DNA of 8,017 nucleotides from Bacteroidales bacterium (GTDB lineage Bacteria; Bacteroidota; Bacteroidia; Bacteroidales; UBA7960): positions 1 through 8,017 of the forward strand of contig PWGY01000140.1 in assembly GCA_003554665.1 (NCBI GenBank), written 5' to 3'. The translations under genes were made by a program, and so were the position numbers. Numbering within the stretch: the first letter of the stretch is position 1; every line of letters starts with the position of its first letter. Positions 1 through 6,978 of this stretch are shown piece after piece. The notes under the pieces were generated by a model. That model was given only the letters and a program-made list of their open reading frames with translations. It had not been told where the DNA came from and searched no databases.

Positions 1-2
1 CT

Positions 3-98
3 AAATCGTACGGCCACAAACCTGACCGGCAGATGGCAAGAGCTTCACCCAAATCGTACGGCCATAAGCATGAACGGGGGATGGCAAGAGCTTTCCCT
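3..98. repeat. Two tandem copies of a 48-bp repeat
   Basis: Copies lie at 3-50 and 51-98 and match at 39 of 48 positions by eye. Both begin with AAATCGTACGGCCA and share ATGGCAAGAGCTT, and each carries the palindrome CGTACG (7-12 and 55-60). The array starts at the window edge, so more copies may lie to the left. Because 48 is a multiple of 3, the minus strand reads through as a 16-residue repeat (KLLPS...GRTI) that stops at position 1-3. That reading has no family resemblance I recognise and no credible start, so I treat this as a non-coding minisatellite. Confidence 0.75.
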
Positions 99-129
99 GA
101 TCCGGGCGGATTCCGGACGGATTCCGGGC
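98..129. repeat. Three short 11-bp direct repeats
   Basis: Directly after the 48-bp repeats, GGATTCCGGAC (108-118) is followed by GGATTCCGGGC (119-129) and preceded by a shorter relative, TGATCCGGGC (98-107). The two full units differ at one base. The stretch is GC-rich and lies upstream of the probable lipoprotein promoter. No function is evident. Confidence 0.55.
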
Positions 130-180
130 GGTGATATTTCCAATCTGAATACGGCAAGTAACAGTCTGCAAATAATTTGG

Positions 181-188
181 TATTTTTG
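181..188 (+). promoter_or_regulatory. Probable Bacteroidota -7 promoter box
   Basis: TATTTTTG matches the Bacteroidota primary-sigma -7 consensus TAnnTTTG. It would start transcription near 193 and leave a leader of about 75 nt before the lipoprotein start at 267. I find no convincing TTTG -33 box 19-21 bp upstream, so the call rests on the -7 match and its position. Confidence 0.4.
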
Positions 189-266
189 CAGCTGATACAG
201 CTGAGCACAACCTGGTTCAATGCCAAAGGCAATAGAAATCAGGTAATAGCTTCCCGGGAGATCAAT

Positions 267-2117
267 ATGACAATTTCGAATCCCCTCAAACACAGACCCT
301 TGATTGCCGCCACAGGCCTGCTGCTGGTCATGGCCCTTTTTTATGCATGTGCCAATGTTGTGTCTCCCACCGGTGGCCCGCGCGATGAAGACCCCCCGGA
401 GGTTGTAAGAAGCACTCCCTCTGACAGGGCCACCAACTTCACAGACGATCAGATCCGCATATTTTTCAATGAATTTGTCCAGCTGCACAACATAAGGCAA
501 CAGTTGCTGGTTTCACCACCCATGGAGCGCACCCCCGAGGTAACAATAAGGGGGCAGTCAATCGTTATTGATATCGAGGAAGAACTCCGCCCTGAAACCA
601 CCTACAACCTGTTTTTCGGAGACGCCATCCGCGATATCACCGAAGGAAATGCCATCCCAAACTTCCAGTTTGTATTTTCCACCGGAAGCTACGTGGATTC
701 GCTATCGGTAATGGGACAAGTTAAAAATGCATACAACCTGGAGCCGGAAGAAGGTATTTATGTAATGATGTATGATGATGTATATGATTCCATCCCATAC
801 CTGGAAAGACCCGTTTACCTGGCCAAAACAGATGAAGATGGCCATTTCAGGATCAACAACATGGCAGGGGGAGAATACCTGATGTTCGGGTTGCGCGACG
901 ACAACGCCAATTTCCTGTACGATTTACCGGATGAGAAAATCGCGTTTATTGACAGCCTGGTAACGCCTGAATATATCGAAGAACCGGCCATCCCTGAGGA
1001 TGAAGGTGAAAATGACAATGGGGATCCTGAGGGTCCGGAAGAGGTTACGGAAGAAGAACTTACCACAACCCCCGCAGGTCAGGAAGGAGAAACGGTACCA
1101 GACACCCTGCTGCAGGCCGACACACTTTCACCGGCGGATACTTTGCTTCCGGACGAAATGCACGCACCGGAAAATTTTTACACCCTGTACCTTTTCCAGG
1201 AAAAGGATACTGCTCAAAGGGTCCTCTCTTCATCACTTGAAAGGCAGGGAATGATCCGGGTGGCGTTCAGGGTACCGTATGATTCTGCCTGGGTAAGGGA
1301 AATTCGCAGACCTTTTGATGAAGACGACTGGTATATCCCCGAATTCAGTAACAAGAAAGACACACTCAGAATATGGTTTGCCGATACCGAAAGAGATTCC
1401 CTCTTTCTGGAGGTGCTTGACCAGGAAAGGGTGCTTGATACCATTAGCCACAGCACAGTTCCCCGCCGAAGGAGGGAAAAAGACCCTTCAGAGATCGAAT
1501 ACGACCCGCTCCAGATATCCATGAATTACCGGCGTGCTTCCGCTGTTCCCTACCACAGCAACCTGGGCATACGCTCCGAGCATCCCATTGCTGATATTGA
1601 TCCCGGAAAAATCACTTTATATGAGCACGACTCCATCCCGACAGAGATTAGTTTTAACTTCAGGGATCACCTTCGCCGAACACTTTATATCGAACCGCTG
1701 CCAAAACAGGAAACACCCCATCAGTTAAAAATTCTGCCCGGTGCCATTACAGATATTTTCGGGAAAACCAATGACACACTTCAGGCACGTTTTACCACCA
1801 CCTCCACGGAAAACTACGGAAGGGTGATCCTGAATATTGATCTTCCCCACCATGACAACCAATACATCCTGGAACTGCTCGACAGCAATGAAAATGTGTT
1901 GCAGTCCAAAATCATCCGGGACGACGGCACCTATCGTTTTGAATACCTGGATCCGGCTACCTATTCGGTCAGGCTCATTGATGACAAGGACGAAACAGGT
2001 AAGTGGGACACAGGCAACTATTTAATGAGGGAACAGCCCGACCCGGTCTATATGTTTCCTGAACCCTTACAGGTAAGAGAAAACTGGGACGTGGAAATGC
2101 CCTGGATCATCCAGTGA
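267..2117 (+). CDS. Ig-like domain lipoprotein, function unknown
   Basis: A 616-residue exported protein of a family common in Bacteroidota. The ATG at 267 is chosen over an upstream TTG at 177 because it follows GGGAG (256-260) and puts a signal peptide at the N terminus: basic start, hydrophobic segment at about 11-27, then FYA-Cys28, a relaxed lipobox. No acidic surface-export signal directly follows the Cys, so the periplasmic face is as likely as the surface. Next comes SPTGGPRDEDPP (33-44), which opens a bacterial Ig-like domain of the Big_5/SbsA type (about 41-140, ending FVFSTG). A beta-rich domain resembling carboxypeptidase-regulatory folds spans about 146-230, and a similar one lies near the C terminus (about 517-612). 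Residues 235-303 are a strongly acidic, probably disordered linker containing three hexapeptide repeats (DTLLQA, DTLSPA, DTLLPD; 279-296). The family is clear, but no substrate or partner is known to me. It appears to be a separate transcription unit from the downstream operon. Confidence 0.85.
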   Translation: MTISNPLKHRPLIAATGLLLVMALFYACANVVSPTGGPRDEDPPEVVRSTPSDRATNFTDDQIRIFFNEFVQLHNIRQQLLVSPPMERTPEVTIRGQSIVIDIEEELRPETTYNLFFGDAIRDITEGNAIPNFQFVFSTGSYVDSLSVMGQVKNAYNLEPEEGIYVMMYDDVYDSIPYLERPVYLAKTDEDGHFRINNMAGGEYLMFGLRDDNANFLYDLPDEKIAFIDSLVTPEYIEEPAIPEDEGENDNGDPEGPEEVTEEELTTTPAGQEGETVPDTLLQADTLSPADTLLPDEMHAPENFYTLYLFQEKDTAQRVLSSSLERQGMIRVAFRVPYDSAWVREIRRPFDEDDWYIPEFSNKKDTLRIWFADTERDSLFLEVLDQERVLDTISHSTVPRRRREKDPSEIEYDPLQISMNYRRASAVPYHSNLGIRSEHPIADIDPGKITLYEHDSIPTEISFNFRDHLRRTLYIEPLPKQETPHQLKILPGAITDIFGKTNDTLQARFTTTSTENYGRVILNIDLPHHDNQYILELLDSNENVLQSKIIRDDGTYRFEYLDPATYSVRLIDDKDETGKWDTGNYLMREQPDPVYMFPEPLQVRENWDVEMPWIIQ

Positions 2118-2270
2118 CCCATCGCGGTACACCCCGAATTGTTGCCGTTAAACCTTCAACAGTTAACAAAGTTTGCATCTTTCATCTTACTTCTTGCAAT
2201 ATCTGCCTTAAGTAAACATAAAATCAACTATTTATGCAGGAAATATGGCAGCGGTTTCACATTTATTCTC

Positions 2271-2278
2271 TATCTTTG
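2271..2278 (+). promoter_or_regulatory. Bacteroidota -7 promoter box for the mce-mmd operon
   Basis: TATCTTTG is an exact match to TAnnTTTG and lies 117 bp before the epimerase start codon. Transcription would begin near 2285, giving a leader of about 110 nt. A TTTG-type -33 box at the usual spacing is not evident; the nearest candidate, TTTC at 2255-2258, is too close. It is the best promoter candidate in this 278-bp intergenic gap, in which I also see no clear terminator for the lipoprotein gene. Confidence 0.6.
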
Positions 2279-2318
2279 CGGCAAAATTCACAGAATTTTT
2301 TTTACACAACCATGCGGC

Positions 2319-2338
2319 GCTGTTACAAAATTAACAGC
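2319..2338. promoter_or_regulatory. Inverted repeat in the mce operon leader
   Basis: GCTGTTA (2319-2325) and TAACAGC (2332-2338) form perfect 7-bp arms around a 6-nt CAAAAT loop. The element lies in the predicted untranslated leader, about 35 nt after the expected transcription start and 57 nt before the mce ATG. No T tract follows, so it does not look like a terminator. It could be an operator for a dimeric regulator or an RNA hairpin, and chance is possible in AT-rich DNA. Confidence 0.3.
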
Positions 2339-2395
2339 TCGTCGTCGAAATCATATTTTATACCCTGTTTTTCAACCCTTTAATCACCAACACCA

Positions 2396-2809
2396 ATGAA
2401 CATATCACACATCGAACACATCGGGATCGCGGTAAAGAATCTGGATGAGTCCATCCGGTTCTATGAAGAGGTACTGGGAATGAAATGCTACTCCATTGAA
2501 GAAGTGGCAGACCAGAAAGTACGTACAGCTTTTTTTCAGGTTGGAGACACCAAAATTGAACTTCTTGAATCAACCGATCCTGAAGGGCCCATTGGCAAAT
2601 ATGTGGAAAAGAAAGGTGAAGGCGTTCACCACATGGCTTTTGCCGTTAAAGGAATAGACAATGCCCTGGCTCAGCTGGACGAAAAAGGCATCCGGCTGAT
2701 TGACAAGGAGCCCAGAAAAGGAGCAGAAGGACTTGACATTGCTTTCCTTCACCCCAAGTCCACCCACGGTGTACTCATGGAGTTGTGCGAAGACAAAAAC
2801 AAATCGTAA
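2396..2809 (+). CDS. mce: Methylmalonyl-CoA epimerase
   Basis: A 137-residue cytosolic enzyme of the vicinal oxygen chelate (VOC) superfamily that interconverts (R)- and (S)-methylmalonyl-CoA. It makes the product of methylmalonyl-CoA mutase usable by the decarboxylase encoded next. Two beta-alpha-beta-beta-beta modules are visible, starting at HIEHIGIAV (5-13) and at GVHHMAFAV (76-84). Aligning by eye with the Propionibacterium enzyme (metal ligands His12, Gln65, His91, Glu141) gives His8, Glu55, His79 and Glu129 as divalent-metal ligands. The late HPKSTHGVLMEL stretch is highly typical of the family. The length is normal. There is no Shine-Dalgarno sequence, only an A/C-rich run before the ATG, as is common in Bacteroidota. 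It is the first gene of the operon, 20 bp ahead of mmdA. Confidence 0.93.
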   Translation: MNISHIEHIGIAVKNLDESIRFYEEVLGMKCYSIEEVADQKVRTAFFQVGDTKIELLESTDPEGPIGKYVEKKGEGVHHMAFAVKGIDNALAQLDEKGIRLIDKEPRKGAEGLDIAFLHPKSTHGVLMELCEDKNKS

Positions 2810-2829
2810 CACTTTAATATTCAGGTTGT

Positions 2830-4389
2830 ATGGCTTTCGAAGAAAAAATTAAGGAATTATTAAAAAAACGGGAACTGGCCAAGCTGGGCGGTGGACAAAA
2901 AAGAATTGACACCCAGCACCAGAAGGGCAAACTAACAGCCAGGGAACGAATTGAACTTCTGTTGGATGACGGAAGTTTTGAGGAGTTTGATATGTTCGTG
3001 ACCCACCGCTGTACGGAATTCGGGCTTGAAGACAAGCACTTTTATTCTGACGGTGTGGTTACTGGTTATGGAACCATTGACGGACGTATCGTTTATGTAT
3101 TTGCACAGGACTTCACCGTTTTTGGCGGGTCACTCTCCCTGGCCTACGCGGAAAAGATCTGTAAGGTAATGGACAAGGCCCTGAAAATGGGAGCACCGGT
3201 GATCGGACTCAACGACAGTGGCGGTGCCCGTATCCAGGAGGGGGTAAACAGCCTGGCTGGTTATGCCGAAATTTTTCAGCGCAACATTATGGCGTCCGGA
3301 GTAATCCCTCAGATCAGTGGCATTTTTGGCCCTTGCGCCGGTGGCGCGGTGTATTCACCCGCCCTCACCGATTTTTCGGTAATGACCAAAGACAACAGCT
3401 ACATGTTCGTGACCGGTCCCAAGGTGGTAAAAACTGTTACCGGCGAAACCGTTACCGAGCAGGAGCTGGGAGGAGCCAATACACACGGCACCAAATCAGG
3501 CGTGGCCCACCAGATCGCTGAAGATGAGCGGGAAGGCATTCTGCTGATTCGCAAAATGATCAGCTACATGCCCCAAAACAACCTGGAGGAACCACTGATC
3601 ATACCCAGTGATGACCCCATCGACAGGCTTGATGATGAGCTCAACACCATCATCCCCGAGCATCCAAACAAGCCTTACAACGTAAAAGACATCATTTACT
3701 CCATCGTGGATGACAATGAATTTGTGGAAGTACAACGTACCTATGCCCCGAATATCGTGATCGGGTTTGCCCGCTTCAACGGCATGTCAGTGGGTATTGT
3801 GGCCAACCAGCCGAACTACCTGGCCGGTGTACTTGACATCAATGCATCCCGCAAGGCAGCACGCTTTGTTCGCTTTTGCGATGCTTTCAACATTCCGCTG
3901 GTAACACTGGTGGATGTACCGGGCTTTTTGCCGGGAACCACACAGGAATATGGTGGAATCATTTCCCACGGAGCGAAACTCCTTTTTGCTTATGGCGAAG
4001 CCACTGTGCCAAAGGTTACCATCATACTGCGCAAAGCCTACGGAGGAGCCTATTGTGTGATGAGTTCCAAGCACCTGAGGGGCGACCTCAATTATGCCTG
4101 GCCCATGGCGGAAATTGCTGTTATGGGGCCAAAAGGTGCCATTGAAGTGCTTAACAACAAAGAGATCCGGCAGATCGAAGACGAAGAAGAAAGAGAAAAG
4201 TTCATTGAAAAACGGGAAGAGGAGTACAAGGAAAGATTTGCCACACCTTTTGCTGCGGCCAAATATGGCTACATTGACGATGTGATTGAGCCAAGGAATA
4301 CCCGTTTCCGGGTCATTCGCGCACTTCAGTCGCTGGCCACCAAAAAGGATGTCAATCCGCCCAAGAAACATTCTAACATACCATTGTAA
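2830..4389 (+). CDS. mmdA: Methylmalonyl-CoA decarboxylase alpha subunit (carboxyltransferase)
   Basis: A 519-residue acyl-CoA carboxyltransferase of the PccB/MmdA family. It moves the carboxyl group of (S)-methylmalonyl-CoA to biotin on the carrier protein and releases propionyl-CoA. Both crotonase-like halves are present. The N-terminal half has [11 protein letters not shown] (128-138) and [11 protein letters not shown] (167-177). The C-terminal half has [18 protein letters not shown] (361-378), [16 protein letters not shown] (401-416) and [15 protein letters not shown] (423-437). These glycine-rich segments form the oxyanion holes and CoA pockets in the family. The length is usual. The sequence resembles propionyl-CoA carboxylase beta subunits, but the neighbours (OadG, biotin carrier, OadB; no biotin carboxylase) support a Na+-pumping decarboxylase. 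Residue 409 is Cys where PCC beta subunits usually have the specificity Asp. The next gene starts 10 bp after the stop. Confidence 0.92.
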   Translation: MAFEEKIKELLKKRELAKLGGGQKRIDTQHQKGKLTARERIELLLDDGSFEEFDMFVTHRCTEFGLEDKHFYSDGVVTGYGTIDGRIVYVFAQDFTVFGGSLSLAYAEKICKVMDKALKMGAPVIGLNDSGGARIQEGVNSLAGYAEIFQRNIMASGVIPQISGIFGPCAGGAVYSPALTDFSVMTKDNSYMFVTGPKVVKTVTGETVTEQELGGANTHGTKSGVAHQIAEDEREGILLIRKMISYMPQNNLEEPLIIPSDDPIDRLDDELNTIIPEHPNKPYNVKDIIYSIVDDNEFVEVQRTYAPNIVIGFARFNGMSVGIVANQPNYLAGVLDINASRKAARFVRFCDAFNIPLVTLVDVPGFLPGTTQEYGGIISHGAKLLFAYGEATVPKVTIILRKAYGGAYCVMSSKHLRGDLNYAWPMAEIAVMGPKGAIEVLNNKEIRQIEDEEEREKFIEKREEEYKERFATPFAAAKYGYIDDVIEPRNTRFRVIRALQSLATKKDVNPPKKHSNIPL

Positions 4390-4399
4390 AACCCATCCT

Positions 4400-4849
4400 A
4401 TGAACTATTTCATTTCGCTGCATATGCAAATACTGGCCCAAACACCCACCGTTGACCCGGAAGCAGCCAAATCTTTTGCCCAGCAGGATCCGCACGGTTT
4501 TATTATGGCCATGCTTGGGATGGGAATTGTATTCACCATCCTGATATTGATCTACGCCATTTTTTCCAATACACCCAGGCTTTTCGCTCCCACATTCAAG
4601 CAAAGGGTGAAAAGCCTGTTTGGGAAAAAACCAGCGGATACCTCAGCTGAGCCTGCAGGAGAATCTGCTGAGCCTGCTGAACTCGACCTTACCGGTGAGA
4701 TCAACGCAGCCATTGGCGCTGCTATTCACCTGTACCGTTCTGAACTCCACGACTTTGAAGACACAGTACTCACCATGAAGAAAGTGTCCAAAACCTATTC
4801 ACCATGGAGTTCAAAGATTTATGGTATGCGCAACCTGAATCAACGTTAG
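4400..4849 (+). CDS. mmdD: OadG-family delta subunit of the Na+-pumping decarboxylase
   Basis: A 149-residue small membrane subunit. In related oxaloacetate and methylmalonyl-CoA decarboxylases this subunit anchors and assembles the soluble alpha subunit with the membrane beta subunit. One transmembrane helix lies at about 33-56 (rich in G, M, I, L), with the N terminus probably outside and a basic stretch (PTFKQRVKSLFGKK) after it. An Ala/Glu/Pro linker with a repeated SAEPA motif follows, then a C-terminal helix and a tail containing YSPWSSKIYG, a motif I recognise from Bacteroidota OadG proteins. The ATG at 4400, 10 bp after mmdA, is the natural start; Met9 at 4424 is a possible alternative. 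The sequence upstream in the same frame overlaps mmdA and is not needed. The subunit name is assigned by operon position, since these short proteins are poorly conserved. Confidence 0.82.
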   Translation: MNYFISLHMQILAQTPTVDPEAAKSFAQQDPHGFIMAMLGMGIVFTILILIYAIFSNTPRLFAPTFKQRVKSLFGKKPADTSAEPAGESAEPAELDLTGEINAAIGAAIHLYRSELHDFEDTVLTMKKVSKTYSPWSSKIYGMRNLNQR

Positions 4850-4900
4850 ATATTAGAAAAACAAGTTTATCCCAACTGGAAAAAAGAAAAGTAAAACCCC

Positions 4901-5341
4901 ATGAGGAAATATAAATTCACCATTCACGGTAATGAATATGAGGTCCACATTAAAAATGTGGAAGACAACGTGATTGACCTTGAAGTCAACGGATCTTCCT
5001 ATGAAGTAGAAGTGGACAAAGCCATCCAGCCTGCCAAAACACCAAAAATTGTCAGGTCACGTGTAACACATGCCAAAGACTCCAAGCCGGAAGAAGGAAC
5101 AGGTCTTAAGCAACCTGTAGCACCTGCCGGCAAGATCAAATCGCCCCTGCCCGGCACCATAATCAGCATTTCTGTAAAGGAAGGTGATACGGTTAAGGTA
5201 GGACAGAAGATCATGGTGATGGACGCCATGAAAATGGAAAATAACATTGACTCGGACAAGGACGGTAAAGTCGTTTCAATTCCCGTCAGACCCGGTCAAT
5301 CAGTTATGGAAGGTGACACACTGATAGAAATCGGAGAATAA
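4901..5341 (+). CDS. mmdC: Biotin carboxyl carrier (gamma) subunit of the decarboxylase
   Basis: A 146-residue carrier whose biotin shuttles the carboxyl group from MmdA to the membrane beta subunit. The biotinyl domain occupies about 75-146 (KIKSPLPGTI to IEIGE). The attachment motif is DAMKMEN, giving Lys111 as the biotinylated residue. The N-terminal 40 residues form a separate beta-rich segment (KFTIHGNEYEV and EVNGSSYEVEV), joined by a Lys/Pro/Glu-rich linker at about 41-74 that would allow the arm to swing. An in-frame TAA at 4892-4894 just upstream fixes the start at 4901. The 51-bp gap after the delta-subunit gene is A-rich and holds no other gene; its AAAAAGAAAAG stretch may help initiation. 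A ligase (BirA) encoded elsewhere must attach the biotin. Confidence 0.9.
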   Translation: MRKYKFTIHGNEYEVHIKNVEDNVIDLEVNGSSYEVEVDKAIQPAKTPKIVRSRVTHAKDSKPEEGTGLKQPVAPAGKIKSPLPGTIISISVKEGDTVKVGQKIMVMDAMKMENNIDSDKDGKVVSIPVRPGQSVMEGDTLIEIGE

Positions 5342-5348
5342 TCGACGT

Positions 5349-6512
5349 ATGGATACCGGAATATTTAGTTTTTTATATGAGCAGGTGCTGGAGTTCACCA
5401 ACCACACCGCATTCGCGAACCTGACCTGGGGGCATATTGTAATGATTGCCGTAGGCCTGTTTTTCATTAATCTGGCCATTACCAAGCATTACGAGCCCCT
5501 GCTGCTGATCCCGATCGGATTCGGCATCATTATCGGAAACATCCCATTTGATCTGGATGCAGACCTTCAGATCGGCCTCTACGAGGAGGGGAGTGTACTG
5601 AATATGCTTTACTTTGGGGTACAACGGGGATTGTACCCGCCCATCATCTTTCTGGGAATCGGGGCCATGACGGATTTTTCTTCCCTGCTTTCCAAACCAC
5701 GGCTGGTACTTTTGGGCGCAGCCGCCCAATTCGGGATTTTCGCCGCTTATGCCTTCTCCCTGTATCTGGGCTTTGACCCTGCACAGGCAGGAGCCATCGC
5801 CATTATCGGTGGCGCAGACGGCCCCACGGCAATCTTCCTGTCATCCAAACTGGCACCCGAATTTATCGGACCCATCGCCATTGCAGCTTATTCATATATG
5901 GCACTTGTACCGGTAATTCAGCCGCCGGTTATGAAGCTGCTGAGCACCAAGAAAGAGCGTGTGATCCGCATGAAACCCCCGAGGGCTGTTCCCAAGCAGG
6001 AAAAGATCATCTTTCCCATAGTCGGGATGCTGCTAACCACGTTCATCATGCCCACGGCATTGCCGCTGCTCGGAATGCTTTTCTTCGGAAACCTCCTGAA
6101 AGAAAGCGGTGTAACCAACAGGCTGGCAGAAACCGCCCGGTCTTCGCTGGTGGATATTGTAACCATCTTCCTGGGACTGACCGTCGGTGCCTCCACCCAG
6201 GCAACGGTTTTCCTGACCACAGAATCACTGATGATCTTCGGACTCGGAGCCGCAGCTTTTGTCATCGCTACCTTCAGCGGAGTGATCTTTGCCAAGGTGA
6301 TGAACTACTTCTCGCCGGCAGATGACAAAATCAACCCCCTTATCGGGAACTCCGGGGTTTCGGCAGTACCTGACAGCGCAAGGGTATCACAGCATGTGGG
6401 TCTGGAATATGACAAAACGAACCACCTGCTGATGCACGCCATGGCCGCCAACGTTTCCGGTGTAATCGGCAGTGCCATCGCAGCGGGAATCCTGCTGAGT
6501 TTCCTGGGTTAA
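5349..6512 (+). CDS. mmdB: Na+-translocating decarboxylase beta subunit (OadB family)
   Basis: A 387-residue polytopic membrane protein that decarboxylates carboxybiotin and couples this to Na+ export. Several hydrophobic helices are visible, for example about 29-45, 49-64, 118-140, 221-247, 268-290 and 294-317. Family hallmarks are IIGGADGPTAIFLSSKLAP (152-170), whose Asp157 corresponds to the essential ion-binding Asp203 of Klebsiella OadB; YSYMALVPVIQPPVMKLL (181-198); and NPLIGNSGVSAVPDSARVSQ (329-348), whose Arg345 corresponds to Arg389. All the polar residues I would expect at the ion path are kept, so the protein should be active. The length is within the usual range for the family. 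It starts 7 bp after the biotin carrier gene and ends the operon. Its last codons (CTG AGT TTC CTG GGT) already resemble the tandem repeat that follows the stop. Confidence 0.93.
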   Translation: MDTGIFSFLYEQVLEFTNHTAFANLTWGHIVMIAVGLFFINLAITKHYEPLLLIPIGFGIIIGNIPFDLDADLQIGLYEEGSVLNMLYFGVQRGLYPPIIFLGIGAMTDFSSLLSKPRLVLLGAAAQFGIFAAYAFSLYLGFDPAQAGAIAIIGGADGPTAIFLSSKLAPEFIGPIAIAAYSYMALVPVIQPPVMKLLSTKKERVIRMKPPRAVPKQEKIIFPIVGMLLTTFIMPTALPLLGMLFFGNLLKESGVTNRLAETARSSLVDIVTIFLGLTVGASTQATVFLTTESLMIFGLGAAAFVIATFSGVIFAKVMNYFSPADDKINPLIGNSGVSAVPDSARVSQHVGLEYDKTNHLLMHAMAANVSGVIGSAIAAGILLSFLG

Positions 6513-6622
6513 TGACCTTCCTGGGATAATGACCTCCTTGGAACAATGACCTCCCTGGGGCAATGAACTCCCTGGGGCAATGAACTGCCTGGGGCAATGA
6601 ACTTCCTGGGGCAATGAACTGC
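6510..6622. repeat. 17-bp tandem repeat array abutting the mmdB stop codon
   Basis: Six full 17-bp units run without gaps: 6510-6526, 6527-6543, 6544-6560, 6561-6577, 6578-6594 and 6595-6611, followed by an 11-bp partial unit (6612-6622). The consensus is CAATGAACTCCCTGGGG. Variation is mainly at bases 7-10 and in the first two units, which begin TAATGACC. The first T of unit 1 is the T of the mmdB TAA. The 17 bp inside mmdB just before it match the later units at about 11 positions. There are no spacers, so it is not a CRISPR. Because 17 is not a multiple of 3, no reading frame is conserved across units. Confidence 0.9.
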
Positions 6623-6721
6623 GAAAGAGCCTGCAGTGAAGCAATGAAGCAATTCATAAAGAGCACAACACTAAAATTGCAGGAATGCCCTGACTAACAA
6701 ACGGTAACCTGCAAAACACAT

Positions 6722-6757
6722 AAAAAGGGCTGAACCCGAAAGGATTCAGCCCTTTTT
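6722..6757. terminator. Intrinsic terminator, probably bidirectional
   Basis: The arms AAAAAGGGCTGAA (6722-6734) and TTCAGCCCTTTTT (6745-6757) are perfectly complementary over 13 bp. Inside them, after one C/A mismatch, two further C-G pairs close a GAAA tetraloop (6738-6741) of the stable GNRA type. The T run follows on the plus strand, and the opposing A run supplies a T run on the minus strand. It lies about 210 bp after the mmd operon and about 220 bp past the end of the convergent amylase gene, so it can end both transcripts. Confidence 0.88.
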
Positions 6758-6978
6758 ATATTACAGTTGGTATTATCAGTGACCTGCTTACACCATTGGT
6801 CTTTATTGATCATGACCGGGTTCAACCCCGGCTTGTTTTACCATAGCCTGGGTTCTCCCCCGACCCGTTTCATCAACGGCCAGGTGCACCTTCAACTTTG
6901 TTTACCAGTTTCCAGTACGTCTTACCGGAATGCAGCTCAGGCGCCCCCGCTGGCAACAGCAGAAACTCGCCGGGGAGC
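6758..6978. other. Intergenic stretch without a supported gene
   Basis: Together with the repeats and terminator, this completes the 466-bp gap between mmdB and the convergent amylase gene. Reading frames exist but none shows family resemblance or a plausible start. A small hairpin, CCGGG (6816-6820) with CCCGG (6827-6831) around a TTCAAC loop, is the only structure I see. It has no clean T tract and no full tRNA around it. The stretch from 6623 to 6721 is also featureless apart from scattered CAATGAA-like remnants of the repeat. Confidence 0.6.

Noticed and set aside
1..210. Minus-strand open frame of 69 codons across the left-edge repeats
   Set aside because: It starts from a TTG, runs through the 48-bp minisatellite and the lipoprotein promoter region, and resembles no family I know. 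Its repeats follow from the 48-bp DNA period.
177..266. Upstream TTG start for the lipoprotein gene
   Set aside because: It would put 30 polar residues before the signal peptide and overlaps the -7 box; the ATG at 267 with GGGAG upstream is better.
2139..2399. Plus-strand open frame of 86 codons with a hydrophobic N terminus
   Set aside because: It begins at a TTG, spans the TATCTTTG promoter box and the leader, and overlaps the mce start; no family resemblance.
3787..4371. Minus-strand open frame of 194 codons
   Set aside because: It lies wholly antisense to the conserved C-terminal half of mmdA and shows no domain; it is a shadow of that gene.
2830..4389. Naming this gene propionyl-CoA carboxylase beta subunit
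   Set aside because: The sequence alone allows it, but the adjoining OadG, biotin carrier and OadB genes and the lack of a biotin carboxylase favour the Na+-pumping decarboxylase.
6510..6622. Possible CRISPR array
   Set aside because: The units are contiguous 17-mers with no spacers and no cas genes nearby.
6340..6666. Minus-strand frame with repeated FIAPGSSLPQ-like residues
   Set aside because: The repeated residues come from the 17-bp DNA array on the opposite strand, and the frame also covers the 3' end of mmdB. It has no credible start or homology.
6811..6845. tRNA-like T arm (GGGTTCAACCCC followed by TACCA)
   Set aside because: The stem closes on a 6-nt loop, not the 7 nt required; no matching acceptor, D arm or anticodon arm lies upstream.
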